Shown here piece after piece: positions 37,220-48,078 of a stretch of DNA of 64,000 bases; within the stretch, counting starts at the first letter, position 1, and each line of letters starts with the position of its first letter. A model generated the notes under the pieces. The model was not told where the DNA came from, did no database searches, and saw nothing but the letters and a program-made list of their open reading frames with translations. The stretch covers positions 5,823,501 through 5,887,500 of the forward strand of contig NZ_CP108581.1 in NCBI RefSeq assembly GCF_036010665.1, written 5' to 3'. This DNA comes from Microbispora sp. NBC_01189 (GTDB lineage Bacteria > Actinomycetota > Actinomycetes > Streptosporangiales > Streptosporangiaceae). The translations under genes were made by a program, and so were the position numbers.

Positions 37220-37906
37220 TCAGGACAGCGGGGCGGGTCTGCCTGCCGGGTGGGGTGGGGGGAGGGGGGTGCGGGCGATCGCGGAGGGGCTGTGCCAGCC
37301 GAGGCCGGGGGAGTGCCGGCGGACGACCTTGGCCGGTACGCCGGCGATCACCGAGTGGTCCGGGAACTCGCCGCGGACGACCGCGCCGCCCGCGACCACC
37401 GACTGGCGGCCGATCCGGGTTCCGGGCAGGATGATCGCCCCCGTGCCGATCCAGGAACCCGCGCCGATCGAGACCGGCCTGTTGCGCGGCCACTGGCGGC
37501 CGATCGGCGTCTCGGGGTCGTCGTACACGTGGTTCTGGTCGGTGATGTAGACGTAGGGGCCGGTGAACACGTCGTCGCCGATGTCGATCGACTGGTGGCC
37601 GACGATGTGGCTGCCCCGGCCGATCGAGCAGCCCCCGCCGATCCGGACGATCGGGTCCGGGCCCAGGTCCACGCCGGGCCCCATCCCGGCCGTGATCGAG
37701 ACCCGCTCCCCGACCAGCGTGTGCGGGCCGATCTCGATCCACTGCTCGCCGAAGATCGCGCCCTGCGGGAACGAGATGCACGCTCCCTCGCCCAGGCTGC
37801 GGAACCGGTATCCGCCGGTGGCGGCGGGGCTTACCGCCGCCGCCTCCCGCACGTAGGCCCACCAGCGGTGGGCCATGCGGCCCACGGCGCGCTTCACGAA
37901 CGACAT
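37220..37906 (-). CDS. Hexapeptide-repeat (left-handed beta-helix) acyltransferase
   Basis: The 228-residue protein consists mainly of imperfect hexapeptide turns (ISFPQG, IEIGPHT, VRIGGG, SIGRGS, IDIGDD, VSIGAG, IGTGAI, IGRQSV) that build a left-handed beta-helix. The loop TDQNHVYDDPETPIGRQ carries the catalytic-type His. The end, SVIAGVPAKVVRR, is typical of NodL/LacA/WbbJ O-acetyltransferases. It probably acetylates a sugar or cell-surface polysaccharide. No glycan cluster surrounds it. A Pro-rich tail ends the protein. Confidence 0.85.
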   Translation of the reverse strand: MSFVKRAVGRMAHRWWAYVREAAAVSPAATGGYRFRSLGEGACISFPQGAIFGEQWIEIGPHTLVGERVSITAGMGPGVDLGPDPIVRIGGGCSIGRGSHIVGHQSIDIGDDVFTGPYVYITDQNHVYDDPETPIGRQWPRNRPVSIGAGSWIGTGAIILPGTRIGRQSVVAGGAVVRGEFPDHSVIAGVPAKVVRRHSPGLGWHSPSAIARTPLPPPHPAGRPAPLS

Positions 37907-37990
37907 AACGCGACAAGTTACCGCTTGGTCGCCTTGTCCCGCTATTGCGGATTAGTGCACGTGACAAGCCCAATGTTGCCCAGCGTTTGA

Positions 37991-37996
37991 TATTCT
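37991..37996 (+). promoter_or_regulatory. -10 box of pyrG
   Basis: TATTCT lies 8 nt before GTG 38005, in an AT-richer spacer. If this is the promoter, pyrG would be leaderless with its start at 38005. Confidence 0.45.
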
Positions 37997-37998
37997 GA

Positions 37999-40391
<2,393 letters not shown>

Positions 40392-40425
40392 TTCCGTAGG
40401 AGACGTCCTGAGCGAGCCCGAGGCG

Positions 40426-41370
40426 GTGCTGTCCAGCTACCTCGCCCACCTGGCGGTGGAACGGGGGCTGTCTGCCAACACGCTCGCGTCCTACCGGCGT
40501 GACCTGCGCCGATACGTCCAGTATCTCCGGGCGCGCGGGCTGGAGACGTTCGGGCAGGTCGCCGAGGCGGACGTGGTCGCCTTCCTCGCCGCGCTGCGGG
40601 AGGGCGACGACGACCACCCTGCCCTCGTCGCCAGTTCGGCCGCCCGCGCCGTGTCGGCCGTACGCGGGCTGCACCGCTTCGCGCTGCGGGAGGGCGTGGC
40701 CGGGCACGACCCGGCGCACGAGGTGCGCCCGCCGCGGCAGCTCCGCAGGCTCCCCAAGGCGATCACGGTGGCGGAGGTGGAGCGGCTCATCGCCGCGTGC
40801 GGGCCGGAGGACGCCCCGCTCGCCCTGCGCAACCGGGCGCTGCTGGAGGTCCTGTACGGCACCGGCGCCCGGATCTCCGAGGCGGTGGGGCTGGCGGTGG
40901 ACGACGTGCCCGCGGGCCACGCAGGGGACCGCCACCATGACCACGACCACGACCACGACCACGACCAGGTGCGGCTGCGCGGCAAGGGCGGGCGGACCAG
41001 GATCGTGCCCCTCGGCCGCTTCGCCGGCCGGGCGCTCGACGCGTACCTGGTCAGGGCGCGGCCCGGGCTCGCCGCGCACGGCCGGGGGACCTCCGCGCTG
41101 TTCCTCAACGCGCGGGGCGGGCGGCTGACCCGGCAGGGCGCGTGGGAGGTACTGCAGGTGGCGGCGGAACGGGCCGGGCTTTCCGGCGTATCGCCGCACA
41201 TGTTGCGACATTCGTTCGCAACCCACCTCCTCGACGGCGGAGCCGACGTTAGGGTTGTCCAGGAACTGCTCGGCCACGCCTCGGTGACCACCACGCAGGT
41301 GTACACCCTGGTGACGGTCGACAAGCTCCGCGAGGTCTACGCGGCGGCGCATCCCCGCGCCCTGCATTGA
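40426..41370 (+). CDS. xerD: Site-specific tyrosine recombinase XerD
   Basis: About 314 residues. The N-terminal SAM-like domain ([23 protein letters not shown]) binds DNA; the catalytic domain has Arg in [12 protein letters not shown], Lys in [20 protein letters not shown] (HxxR), [12 protein letters not shown] (His and nucleophile Tyr). It resolves chromosome dimers with XerC at dif. An unusual His-Asp repeat ([12 protein letters not shown]) is inserted just before the catalytic beta-hairpin. The start may be earlier: CTG 40408 (giving [12 protein letters not shown]) has AGGAG at 5 nt, whereas GTG 40426 has a poor site. Confidence 0.93.
   Translation: MLSSYLAHLAVERGLSANTLASYRRDLRRYVQYLRARGLETFGQVAEADVVAFLAALREGDDDHPALVASSAARAVSAVRGLHRFALREGVAGHDPAHEVRPPRQLRRLPKAITVAEVERLIAACGPEDAPLALRNRALLEVLYGTGARISEAVGLAVDDVPAGHAGDRHHDHDHDHDHDQVRLRGKGGRTRIVPLGRFAGRALDAYLVRARPGLAAHGRGTSALFLNARGGRLTRQGAWEVLQVAAERAGLSGVSPHMLRHSFATHLLDGGADVRVVQELLGHASVTTTQVYTLVTVDKLREVYAAAHPRALH
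40933..40965. repeat. GACCAC hexanucleotide repeat inside xerD
   Basis: Four to five direct GACCAC units encode alternating Asp-His residues within the recombinase catalytic domain. Such a tract can change length by slippage in frame. Confidence 0.75.
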
Positions 41371-41402
41371 GGCACGCATCCGCGGGCGCGTGGCGCGCCG
41401 CC

Positions 41403-41431
41403 TTGCCGCATACGTGCCGACCCTTTAGATT
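41403..41431 (+). promoter_or_regulatory. Promoter of the parA-scpAB group
   Basis: TTGCCG (41403-41408), 17-bp spacer, TAGATT (41426-41431). Transcription would start near 41438, giving a 30-nt leader that contains the GGGGAGGA ribosome site of parA. Confidence 0.55.
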
Positions 41432-41467
41432 CGATCAGGTTCGAGGCCGTCAGGGGAGGACCAACAG

Positions 41468-42361
41468 GTGACTGCGACCACAGAGCCGACGTGGACCGCG
41501 AGGTCTCCCGGCGGTGCGATCGGGCCTACCGGCCGTCCCACTCCGGCGTTCCCCGATCCGACACCGCCGGAGTCGCACGGGCCCGCGCGCATCGTCGCGA
41601 TGGTGAACCAGAAGGGCGGCGTCGGCAAGACGACGACGACCATCAACCTGGGCGCCGCGCTCGCCGAGGTGGGGCAGCGGGTGCTGCTGGTGGACTTCGA
41701 CCCGCAGGGCGCGCTGTCGGTGGGGCTCGGCATCGACCCCCGGCCGCTCGAGGCGACGATCTACGACCTCCTCATGGAGGAGCCCGACGTCACCGTCGAG
41801 GACGTCCTGCTCGACACCACCGTCGACGGCATGCAACTCCTGCCGAGCAACATCTTCCTGTCCGGCGCGGAGATCAGGCTCGTCAACGAGGTCGCGCGGG
41901 AGTACGCCCTGCAGCGGGTGCTGGAGCCCCTGCTGCCGTACTACGACATCTGCCTGATCGACTGCCAGCCGTCGCTCGGCCTGCTCACCGTCAACGCGCT
42001 GACCTGCGCGCACAGCGTGATGATCCCGCTGGAGTGCGAGTTCTTCGCGCTGCGCGGCGTGGCGCTGCTGATGGAGTCGATCGGCAAGGTCCAGGAACGG
42101 CTCAACAAGAGCCTGGAGATCGACGGCCTGCTCGCCACCATGTACGACCCCCGGACACTGCACGCCCGCGAGGTCCTATCGACGATCATGCAGGGCTTCG
42201 GCGACAAGGTGTTCCACACCGTCATCAACCGTACGGTGCGGTTCCCGGACGCCACCCTCGCGGGAGAGCCCATCACCCAGTTCGACCCTGGCTCGATGGG
42301 CGCCACCGCCTACCGCGAGCTGGCGCGTGAGCTGCTGGCCCGGTGGCCCGCCCGCGTCTGA
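41468..42361 (+). CDS. parA: ParA family ATPase
   Basis: A 297-residue Walker-type ATPase: deviant Walker A NQKGGVGKTTTTINLG, switch region LLVDFDPQGALSVGLG, and YDICLIDCQPSLGLLTVNAL. The N-terminal ~40 residues are a Pro/Thr-rich extension. It lies next to scpA and scpB, the common setting of this ParA-like/Soj paralogue, and has no parB beside it. So it more likely works with the SMC-ScpAB condensin than in classical origin segregation; that is inference from context. GGGGAGGA precedes the GTG. Confidence 0.9.
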   Translation: MTATTEPTWTARSPGGAIGPTGRPTPAFPDPTPPESHGPARIVAMVNQKGGVGKTTTTINLGAALAEVGQRVLLVDFDPQGALSVGLGIDPRPLEATIYDLLMEEPDVTVEDVLLDTTVDGMQLLPSNIFLSGAEIRLVNEVAREYALQRVLEPLLPYYDICLIDCQPSLGLLTVNALTCAHSVMIPLECEFFALRGVALLMESIGKVQERLNKSLEIDGLLATMYDPRTLHAREVLSTIMQGFGDKVFHTVINRTVRFPDATLAGEPITQFDPGSMGATAYRELARELLARWPARV

Positions 42362-42421
42362 CCCTGACGATGTAAGTGCCGGTGACGACGTGGGTGTCGG
42401 CGCTCGTGCCGGTGGAGGACA

Positions 42422-43297
42422 ATGGCAGGCGTGACGACCGGCCAGGAGACGGACCAGGGGAGCGAGGAGAGCGCGCCGGGCGGCTTCCAGGTCCACCTGG
42501 ACGTCTTCGAAGGTCCGTTCGACCTGCTGCTCGGGTTGATCTCCAAGCACAAGCTGGACATCACCGAGGTCTCCCTGCACAAGGTCACCGACGAGTTCAT
42601 CGCGTACATCCGGTCTCGGGGCCCCGAGTGGGACCTCGACCAGACGAGCCACTTCCTGCTGGTCGCGGCCACCCTGCTCGATCTCAAGGCGGCCCGGCTG
42701 CTGCCCACCGGCGAGGTGGAGGACGAGGAGGACCTCGCCCTGCTGGAAGCCCGCGACCTGCTGTTCGCCCGGCTGCTGCAGTACCGGGCGTACAAGGAGG
42801 TCGCGAAGATCTTTTCGGGGCGGATGGCCGAGGAGGCGCTGCGCTTCCCGCGCGAGGTGCCGATGGAGAAGCGCTTCGCCGACCTGCTGCCCGAACTCGT
42901 GCTCGGCATCGGGCCCGGGCAGCTCGCCAAGATCGCCGCCAGGGCCTTCACGCCCAAGGCGCCGCCGTCGGTGTCGGTCGCACACATTTATCAACCGCTC
43001 GCCAGCGTCCGGGAGCAAGCCGCTATCCTTGTGGAGCGGTTGAGGCGGGTGCAGACGGCGACCTTCCGGGCTCTGACCGCCGACTGCTCGGGAACCTTCG
43101 AGGTCGTCGCCCGGTTCCTGGCCGTCCTTGAGCTGTTCAGGGAGGCCGCGGTCTCCTTCGAGCAGGTCGAACCGCTCGGCGATCTGTACGTCACCTGGAC
43201 GGGAACCGCCGACGGCGACATCACGGTCGGCGACGATTACGACGAGGGCCGGCGCGAGGAGCAACCGGCGGAGCCGTCCGGCATGCCGGAGGAATGA
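42422..43297 (+). CDS. scpA: Segregation and condensation protein A
   Basis: The kleisin subunit of the SMC condensin. The 291-residue protein has the N-terminal helical domain FQVHLDVFEGPFDLLLGLISKHKLDITEVSLHKVTDEFI (shown here by its beginning VHLDVFEGPFDLLLGLIS), the ATLLDLKAARLLP helix, and a C-terminal winged helix (TFRALTADCSGTFEVVARFL) that binds the SMC head. ATG is preceded by GGAGGACA. Confidence 0.94.
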   Translation: MAGVTTGQETDQGSEESAPGGFQVHLDVFEGPFDLLLGLISKHKLDITEVSLHKVTDEFIAYIRSRGPEWDLDQTSHFLLVAATLLDLKAARLLPTGEVEDEEDLALLEARDLLFARLLQYRAYKEVAKIFSGRMAEEALRFPREVPMEKRFADLLPELVLGIGPGQLAKIAARAFTPKAPPSVSVAHIYQPLASVREQAAILVERLRRVQTATFRALTADCSGTFEVVARFLAVLELFREAAVSFEQVEPLGDLYVTWTGTADGDITVGDDYDEGRREEQPAEPSGMPEE

Positions 43298-43408
43298 CCC
43301 GCCCGCGCCGGGCGCGGGACCGCGGCAGGGCGGTGAGTCCGGCCACACGTTCCCGGAGCGACCCGGGCGCGGCGGCGAGGCTGGGACGGCGCGGCGGGAG
43401 GCGGGACC

Positions 43409-44149
43409 ATGGATGACGAGCGAGGAGCGATGACGACGAGCGGCACCCCTGGTCCCACCGACGGCACACATGGCACAGACGTCACCGACGTCACCGATAT
43501 TGTGCCCGGTCCCGCCGGTGGCGCCCCACTTCTCGCCGAGGCCGCGCCGTCCCCGCCGGACGACGCCGCTCCGGGCGGCGTGGAGACGCCTTCGGAGGGG
43601 TCTTCGGATGGGCCGTCGCTCGCGCAGGCGCTCGAGGCGATCCTGATGGTGGTGGACGAACCGGTCGCGGAGATCACCCTCGCGCAGGTGCTCGAACGCC
43701 CGACGGCGGAGGTCGCCGCGGCGCTCCGCACGCTCTCGGCGGAATACACGGCGTCCGGGCGGGGTTTCGACCTTCGGGAGGTGGCCGGAGGCTGGCGCTT
43801 CTACACCAGGGCGGAGTGTGCCGCGCTGGTGGAGAGGTTCGTCAGGGACGGCCAGCAGGCGCGGCTCACGCAGGCCGCGCTGGAGACCCTCGCCGTGGTC
43901 GCCTACCGGCAGCCGGTCAGCCGGGCCCGGGTGGCGGCGGTGCGCGGCGTGAGCAGCGACGGCGTCATGCGGACGCTGGTCGCACGAGGCCTCGTGGAAG
44001 AGGCCGGAACCGACCCGGAGAGCCAGGCAGTGCTCTACCGGACGACGAGTTACTTCCTGGAGAGACTGGGGCTGCGAAGCCTTGACGAGCTTCCCGAGCT
44101 CGCCCCGTTCCTCCCGGACGACGTGGAAATTCTTGAGGAGCAGAAGTAG
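43409..44149 (+). CDS. scpB: Segregation and condensation protein B
   Basis: The 246-residue protein has two winged helices: LAQALEAILMVVDEPV...LRTLSAEYTASGRGFDLREV and ALETLAVVAYRQPVSRARVA...VMRTLVARGLVEE. It forms a dimer on ScpA and supports SMC function. The first ~65 residues are a Thr/Asp/Pro/Gly-rich low-complexity extension with THGTDVTDVTDIVPG-like near-repeats. Its stop overlaps the rluB GTG by 1 bp. Confidence 0.93.
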   Translation: MDDERGAMTTSGTPGPTDGTHGTDVTDVTDIVPGPAGGAPLLAEAAPSPPDDAAPGGVETPSEGSSDGPSLAQALEAILMVVDEPVAEITLAQVLERPTAEVAAALRTLSAEYTASGRGFDLREVAGGWRFYTRAECAALVERFVRDGQQARLTQAALETLAVVAYRQPVSRARVAAVRGVSSDGVMRTLVARGLVEEAGTDPESQAVLYRTTSYFLERLGLRSLDELPELAPFLPDDVEILEEQK

Positions 44150-46389
44150 TGAACAACAGGCGTGGCACCCCGTCCGGTGAGGGACGCGGTCGGAGCCGGA
44201 GCACCGGTCAGCAGGGCGCGAGCGCGCGCGGATCCCGAGGCGGGTCCGGCGGCTTCCGTCCCCAGAGCGACCGGCGCGGCGGTTCCCGCGTCCCTGGATC
44301 CCGGTCCGGATACGGTTCCGACTCCAGGTCCGACTTCAGGTCCGACTTCAGGCCGGACTCCAGGCCGGACTCCAGGTCCGATTCCAGATCCGACTCCAGG
44401 CCCGACTTCAGGCGGTCCCGCGACGAGGACGCTCCGCGCGGCGACCGGTACGGCGACCGCCCTGCCAGGGACGCCCGCGCCGGAGATTCCCGTAGTGGAG
44501 ATTCCCGTGGTGGGGACTCCCGTGGTGGGGACTCCCGTGGTGGCGACCGCCGCGACGTCCGCCCCGGCGGACGGCGTTTCGGCGATGACAACCGCACGTC
44601 GTTCCGCGCCGAGCGCGGCGGCTCGCGCGGCGGGTACGGCGGGCCCGAGGGAGGCCGCTCCGGCGACCGCGACGGCGGACGCGACGGCGGGCGCGGCTTC
44701 GGTCGTGACCGTGACTTCGGTCGTGACCGTGGGCCCGGCCGTGAGCGTGGTTCCGACCGTGACCGTGGTGGTTTCGGGCGGGACCGCGACGGCGGGCGCG
44801 GCTTCGACCGCTCAGGTGGCTCCGACCGTGAGCGCGGCTTCGGCCGGGACCGCGACGGCGGCAGGGGCTTCGACCGCGACTCCAGTCGTGAGTCCGGCCG
44901 GGACCGGGACGGCGGGCGTGGTTTCGACCGTGAGTCCGGCCGGGACCGCGGTGGCCGTGAGTCCCCGTCCGCGGGTCGCTCCACGTTCCGTACGGAGGGA
45001 GCCGGGACGCGCGGCCGGTACGGCAGGCCGGAAGGCGGCCGGGACGGCCTGCGTGACCGTGGGACGGACCGGGGCTCCGACCGTCCCTTCCGGGGCGGCG
45101 AGGAGCGCGGCGACGGCTATGCCGCCCGCGGCGCCGGCGGGGCCGGCGCCGCCAGAGGCTCCTGGCGCGACGATCGCGAAGCCCGCACCGACCATGGGTC
45201 CCGCACCGGCCGCAGCAGCGGCGCCGAGCGGGACAACCGTGGCGAGCGGGACAGCCGTGGCGAGCGGGACAGCCGTGCCCAGCGGGGCGACCGGAACGAG
45301 CGGGGCGGCTTCCGGGCGGCCCGTGGCGGTACCCGGCGTGACGAGGTGCAGACGATCGGCCGTACCGGTGGCGCGACGCGGGGCCGCTTCGGCGGCACCG
45401 AGGGCGGCGCGCGGCGCCCGGTGCGCGGCGCCGGCGCGGGCCGTCCCTTCGGCGCCGGGTCCGCAGCGGGCCGGGGCACGGGTGGACAGGGCACCGGTGG
45501 CCGCGGCACGGGTGGTCCGGGCCCGCGGGGCCAGGGTGCCGGAGGCCGGGGAGCGGGGAGTAAGGCAGCGCAGAGCAACCCGTTCAAGACGTCCCGGCAG
45601 CCGCTGCGCGACCCCGACTTCTACGACGAGAACTACACCGACGAGCGCGACACCACCGAGGTGCCGGGCGGCGACCGGCTCCAGAAGGTGCTCGCCCAGG
45701 CCGGGGTGGCGAGCAGGCGGGCCTGTGAGGAGATGATCGGCGAGGGCCGGGTGACGGTGGACGGCCAGACCGTGCGCCGCTTCGGCGCCCGCGTGGATCC
45801 CGAGAAGCAGGTCATCCATGTGGACGGCAAGCGCATCCCGACCTCCACCGAGACCGTCTACTACGCGCTCAACAAGCCGATCGGCGTGGTGAGCACGATG
45901 GACGACCCCGAGGGCCGGCCGTGCCTGCACGACTACGTGCAGGACCTCGCGCCCCGGCTGTTCCACGTCGGGCGCCTCGACACCGAGACCGAGGGCCTGC
46001 TGCTGTTCACCAACGACGGCGAGCTGGCCCACCGGCTGACCCACCCGAGCTTCGGTGTGCAGAAGAAATACTGGGCCAAGGTGCCCGGCCCCGTCTCGCG
46101 CGACCTGCACAAGGTGCTGCGCAAGGGCGTGGAGCTGGAGGACGGCCTGGCCAAGGTCGACGAGTTCCGGATCGTGCAGGAGCACGGCCAGCAGGCGCTG
46201 GTCGAGATCATCCTGCACGAGGGACGCAAGCACATCGTCCGGCGGCTGCTGGAGACCGTCGGGCACCGGGTGATCGACCTGGCCCGCATCGAGTTCGGCC
46301 CGGTCAAGCTCGGCCGGCTGAAGCCGGGGACGATCCGCACGCTCACCGTTCAGGAGATCGGCGAGCTGTACGCGGCGGTCGGCCTGTAG
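44149..46389 (+). CDS. rluB: RluB-type 23S rRNA pseudouridine synthase with ~500-residue disordered N-terminal extension
   Basis: The C-terminal ~240 residues are complete RsuA/RluB: S4 RNA-binding domain from residue 509 (DRLQKVLAQAGVASRRA) and the synthase with catalytic Asp611 (HVGRLDTETEGLLLFTNDG). The preceding 505 residues are almost only Arg, Gly, Asp, Ser with repeats such as SDSRSDFR, GDSRGG, GFGRDRD, RGERDS and GTGG. Most family members are 240-430 residues long. The extension resembles RGG-type RNA-binding or phase-separating sequence. Third-position GC bias is kept, so it is coding. GTG overlaps scpB by 1 bp. Confidence 0.9.
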   Translation: MNNRRGTPSGEGRGRSRSTGQQGASARGSRGGSGGFRPQSDRRGGSRVPGSRSGYGSDSRSDFRSDFRPDSRPDSRSDSRSDSRPDFRRSRDEDAPRGDRYGDRPARDARAGDSRSGDSRGGDSRGGDSRGGDRRDVRPGGRRFGDDNRTSFRAERGGSRGGYGGPEGGRSGDRDGGRDGGRGFGRDRDFGRDRGPGRERGSDRDRGGFGRDRDGGRGFDRSGGSDRERGFGRDRDGGRGFDRDSSRESGRDRDGGRGFDRESGRDRGGRESPSAGRSTFRTEGAGTRGRYGRPEGGRDGLRDRGTDRGSDRPFRGGEERGDGYAARGAGGAGAARGSWRDDREARTDHGSRTGRSSGAERDNRGERDSRGERDSRAQRGDRNERGGFRAARGGTRRDEVQTIGRTGGATRGRFGGTEGGARRPVRGAGAGRPFGAGSAAGRGTGGQGTGGRGTGGPGPRGQGAGGRGAGSKAAQSNPFKTSRQPLRDPDFYDENYTDERDTTEVPGGDRLQKVLAQAGVASRRACEEMIGEGRVTVDGQTVRRFGARVDPEKQVIHVDGKRIPTSTETVYYALNKPIGVVSTMDDPEGRPCLHDYVQDLAPRLFHVGRLDTETEGLLLFTNDGELAHRLTHPSFGVQKKYWAKVPGPVSRDLHKVLRKGVELEDGLAKVDEFRIVQEHGQQALVEIILHEGRKHIVRRLLETVGHRVIDLARIEFGPVKLGRLKPGTIRTLTVQEIGELYAAVGL

Positions 46390-46403
46390 CCTGGCGGCCG
46401 AAC

Positions 46404-46421
46404 TGCGGGCATACACCCGCA
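46404..46421 (+). terminator. Hairpin after rluB
   Basis: TGCGGG-CATACA-CCCGCA, a perfect 6-bp stem with 6-nt loop, starts 15 nt after the rluB stop. It lacks a T tract; it may be a weak terminator or mRNA end stabiliser. Confidence 0.4.
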
Positions 46422-46509
46422 AGCCGGGCAGAATAAGCGGAACAGGCGGTAGATGGGCCGCACTCGCCCTCGGCGGCGAGGCGGCCCGTCTCAGCGAGAG
46501 GGGAACGAC

Positions 46510-46869
46510 ATGGTGCGGGCGGTTCGGGGAGCCATCCAGGTCGAGGGCAACGATCGTGACGCGATCCTCGCCGGGACGACGGAGCTGGTGAGCGAGGTGA
46601 TGGGCCGCAACAACCTCACCACCGACGACGTCATCAGCGTGATCTTCACGTGCACGCCCGACCTCACCGCGGAGTTCCCCGCCCTCGCCGCGCGCAAGCT
46701 CGGGTTCCACGACGTCCCGCTGCTGTGCGCGACCGAGATCGACGTGCCGGGCGCGCTCCCGCGCGTGGTGCGGCTCATGGCCCACGTGCAGACCGACCGG
46801 CCGCGGCAGGAGATCCAGCACGTGTACCTGCGCGGCGCCGTGGCGCTTCGCGTGGACATCGCCCAGTAG
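46510..46869 (+). CDS. aroH: Chorismate mutase, AroH class
   Basis: Converts chorismate to prephenate. The 119-residue protein belongs to the AroH (trimeric, Bacillus-type) class, with VRAVRGAIQVEGND, TPDLTAEFPALAARKLGF, CATEIDVPGALPRVVRLM (active-site Glu and Arg) and HVYLRGAVALR. ATG 46510 has GAGAGGGG upstream; the frame runs 19 codons further back without a better start. It is directly followed by prephenate dehydrogenase, so the two make tyrosine precursor in consecutive steps. Confidence 0.93.
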   Translation: MVRAVRGAIQVEGNDRDAILAGTTELVSEVMGRNNLTTDDVISVIFTCTPDLTAEFPALAARKLGFHDVPLLCATEIDVPGALPRVVRLMAHVQTDRPRQEIQHVYLRGAVALRVDIAQ

Positions 46870-46983
46870 GAAAAGCCAGTAGGAAGACGCCCGGGCCGGG
46901 GATCCGGTAGAACGGGCTTCCCACATCCACAGGCATTCGCCCGCGGGACGCGTCCCCGGGACGGTGACGGCAGGAAGAACACG

Positions 46984-48078
46984 ATGACTCCCATCGAGGG
47001 CGCCGGGATCGGCAGCGTGCTCGTTGTCGGGACGGGCCTCATCGGCACGTCAATCGCACTGGCGCTGCGGCAGCGGGACCTGCGGGTCTTCCTCGCCGAC
47101 CGGGACGCGGGAGCCGTACGGCTGGCGCGTGAGCTGGGCGCGGGGGAGGACTGGACGGGCGCGCCGCGGGTGGATCTCGCGGTCCTCGCGGTGCCGCCCC
47201 AGTTCGTCGCCCAGCAACTGCTCGACCTGCAGAAGCAGGGCGCTGCCCACTTCTACACGGACGTGGCCAGCGTGAAGGCCCTTCCGCTGGCCCAGGCGGC
47301 CCAGCTCGGCTGCGACCTGACGACGTACGTCGCGGGGCATCCGCTGGCGGGCCGGGAGCGGTCCGGTCCCGCGGCGGCCCGGGCCGACCTGTTCCTCGGC
47401 CGTCCGTGGGCGTACTGCCCGACGGAGGACGCCGCGCCGGAGGCGGTGGCCGCGGTGCGGGAGCTGATCGACCTGTGCGGTGGCAACGCCGTGCGGGTGG
47501 ACGCGGGCGAGCACGACCGGGCGGTGGCGGTCGTCTCGCACGCTCCCCACGTGACCGCCGCCGCCGTGGCCGCCCGGCTGGCCGAGGCGCCGGAGACGGC
47601 GCTCGGGCTGTCCGGCCAGGGCGTGCGCGACGTCACGCGGATCGCCGCCGGCGATCCGGCGCTGTGGATGGGCATCCTCTCGGGCAACGCGCTGCCGGTG
47701 GCCGAGGTGCTGGAGGCGGTGGCGGCCGACCTCGGCGCCGCCGCGAAATCGCTGCGCGCGCTGGCGGGTGACGGCGCGGCCATGGACCAGATCGCCGACC
47801 TGCTGGCGCGCGGGGTGCGCGGCACCGGCAGGATCCCCGGCAAGCACGGCGGCCCGGCGCGCACGTACGCGGTGGTGCAGGTGCTCATCGGCGACCGTCC
47901 GGGCGAGCTGGCCCGCCTGGTGCAGGCGGCGGGCGAGACGGGCGTCAACATCGAGGACATCCGGCTGGAGCACGCCCCCGGCCTGCCGCTCGGCGCCGCG
48001 GAGGTGTACGTCCAGCCGGAGGCGGCGGCCCCGCTGTCCGAGGCCCTGCGCGAGCGCGGCTGGCAGGTCGCCAACTGA
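46984..48078 (+). CDS. tyrA: Prephenate dehydrogenase with ACT domain
   Basis: Oxidative decarboxylation of prephenate with NAD(P). The 364-residue protein has the Rossmann motif VLVVGTGLIGTSIALAL near the N-terminus, the substrate loop VAGHPLAGRERSGP, VSHAPHVTAAAVA, and a C-terminal ACT domain (VVQVLIGDRPGELARLVQAA) that should bind tyrosine for feedback. It follows aroH by 114 bp. The last 134 bp overlap the 3' end of the convergent MFS gene. Confidence 0.94.
   Translation: MTPIEGAGIGSVLVVGTGLIGTSIALALRQRDLRVFLADRDAGAVRLARELGAGEDWTGAPRVDLAVLAVPPQFVAQQLLDLQKQGAAHFYTDVASVKALPLAQAAQLGCDLTTYVAGHPLAGRERSGPAAARADLFLGRPWAYCPTEDAAPEAVAAVRELIDLCGGNAVRVDAGEHDRAVAVVSHAPHVTAAAVAARLAEAPETALGLSGQGVRDVTRIAAGDPALWMGILSGNALPVAEVLEAVAADLGAAAKSLRALAGDGAAMDQIADLLARGVRGTGRIPGKHGGPARTYAVVQVLIGDRPGELARLVQAAGETGVNIEDIRLEHAPGLPLGAAEVYVQPEAAAPLSEALRERGWQVAN

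Noticed and set aside
41380-43400. Origin region or parS/dif sites near parA and xerD
   Set aside because: No parS-like TGTTTCACGTGAAACA, DnaA box cluster or dif-like sequence was seen; parA next to scpAB is common away from oriC.
44290-45590. CRISPR-like repetitive DNA
   Set aside because: Repeat units are short, irregular, multiples of three and in frame with rluB; no constant repeat with unique spacers.
44812-46926. A 704-codon open frame antisense to rluB
   Set aside because: The low-complexity GC-rich tract of rluB leaves several frames open; the sense frame ends in a complete pseudouridine synthase.
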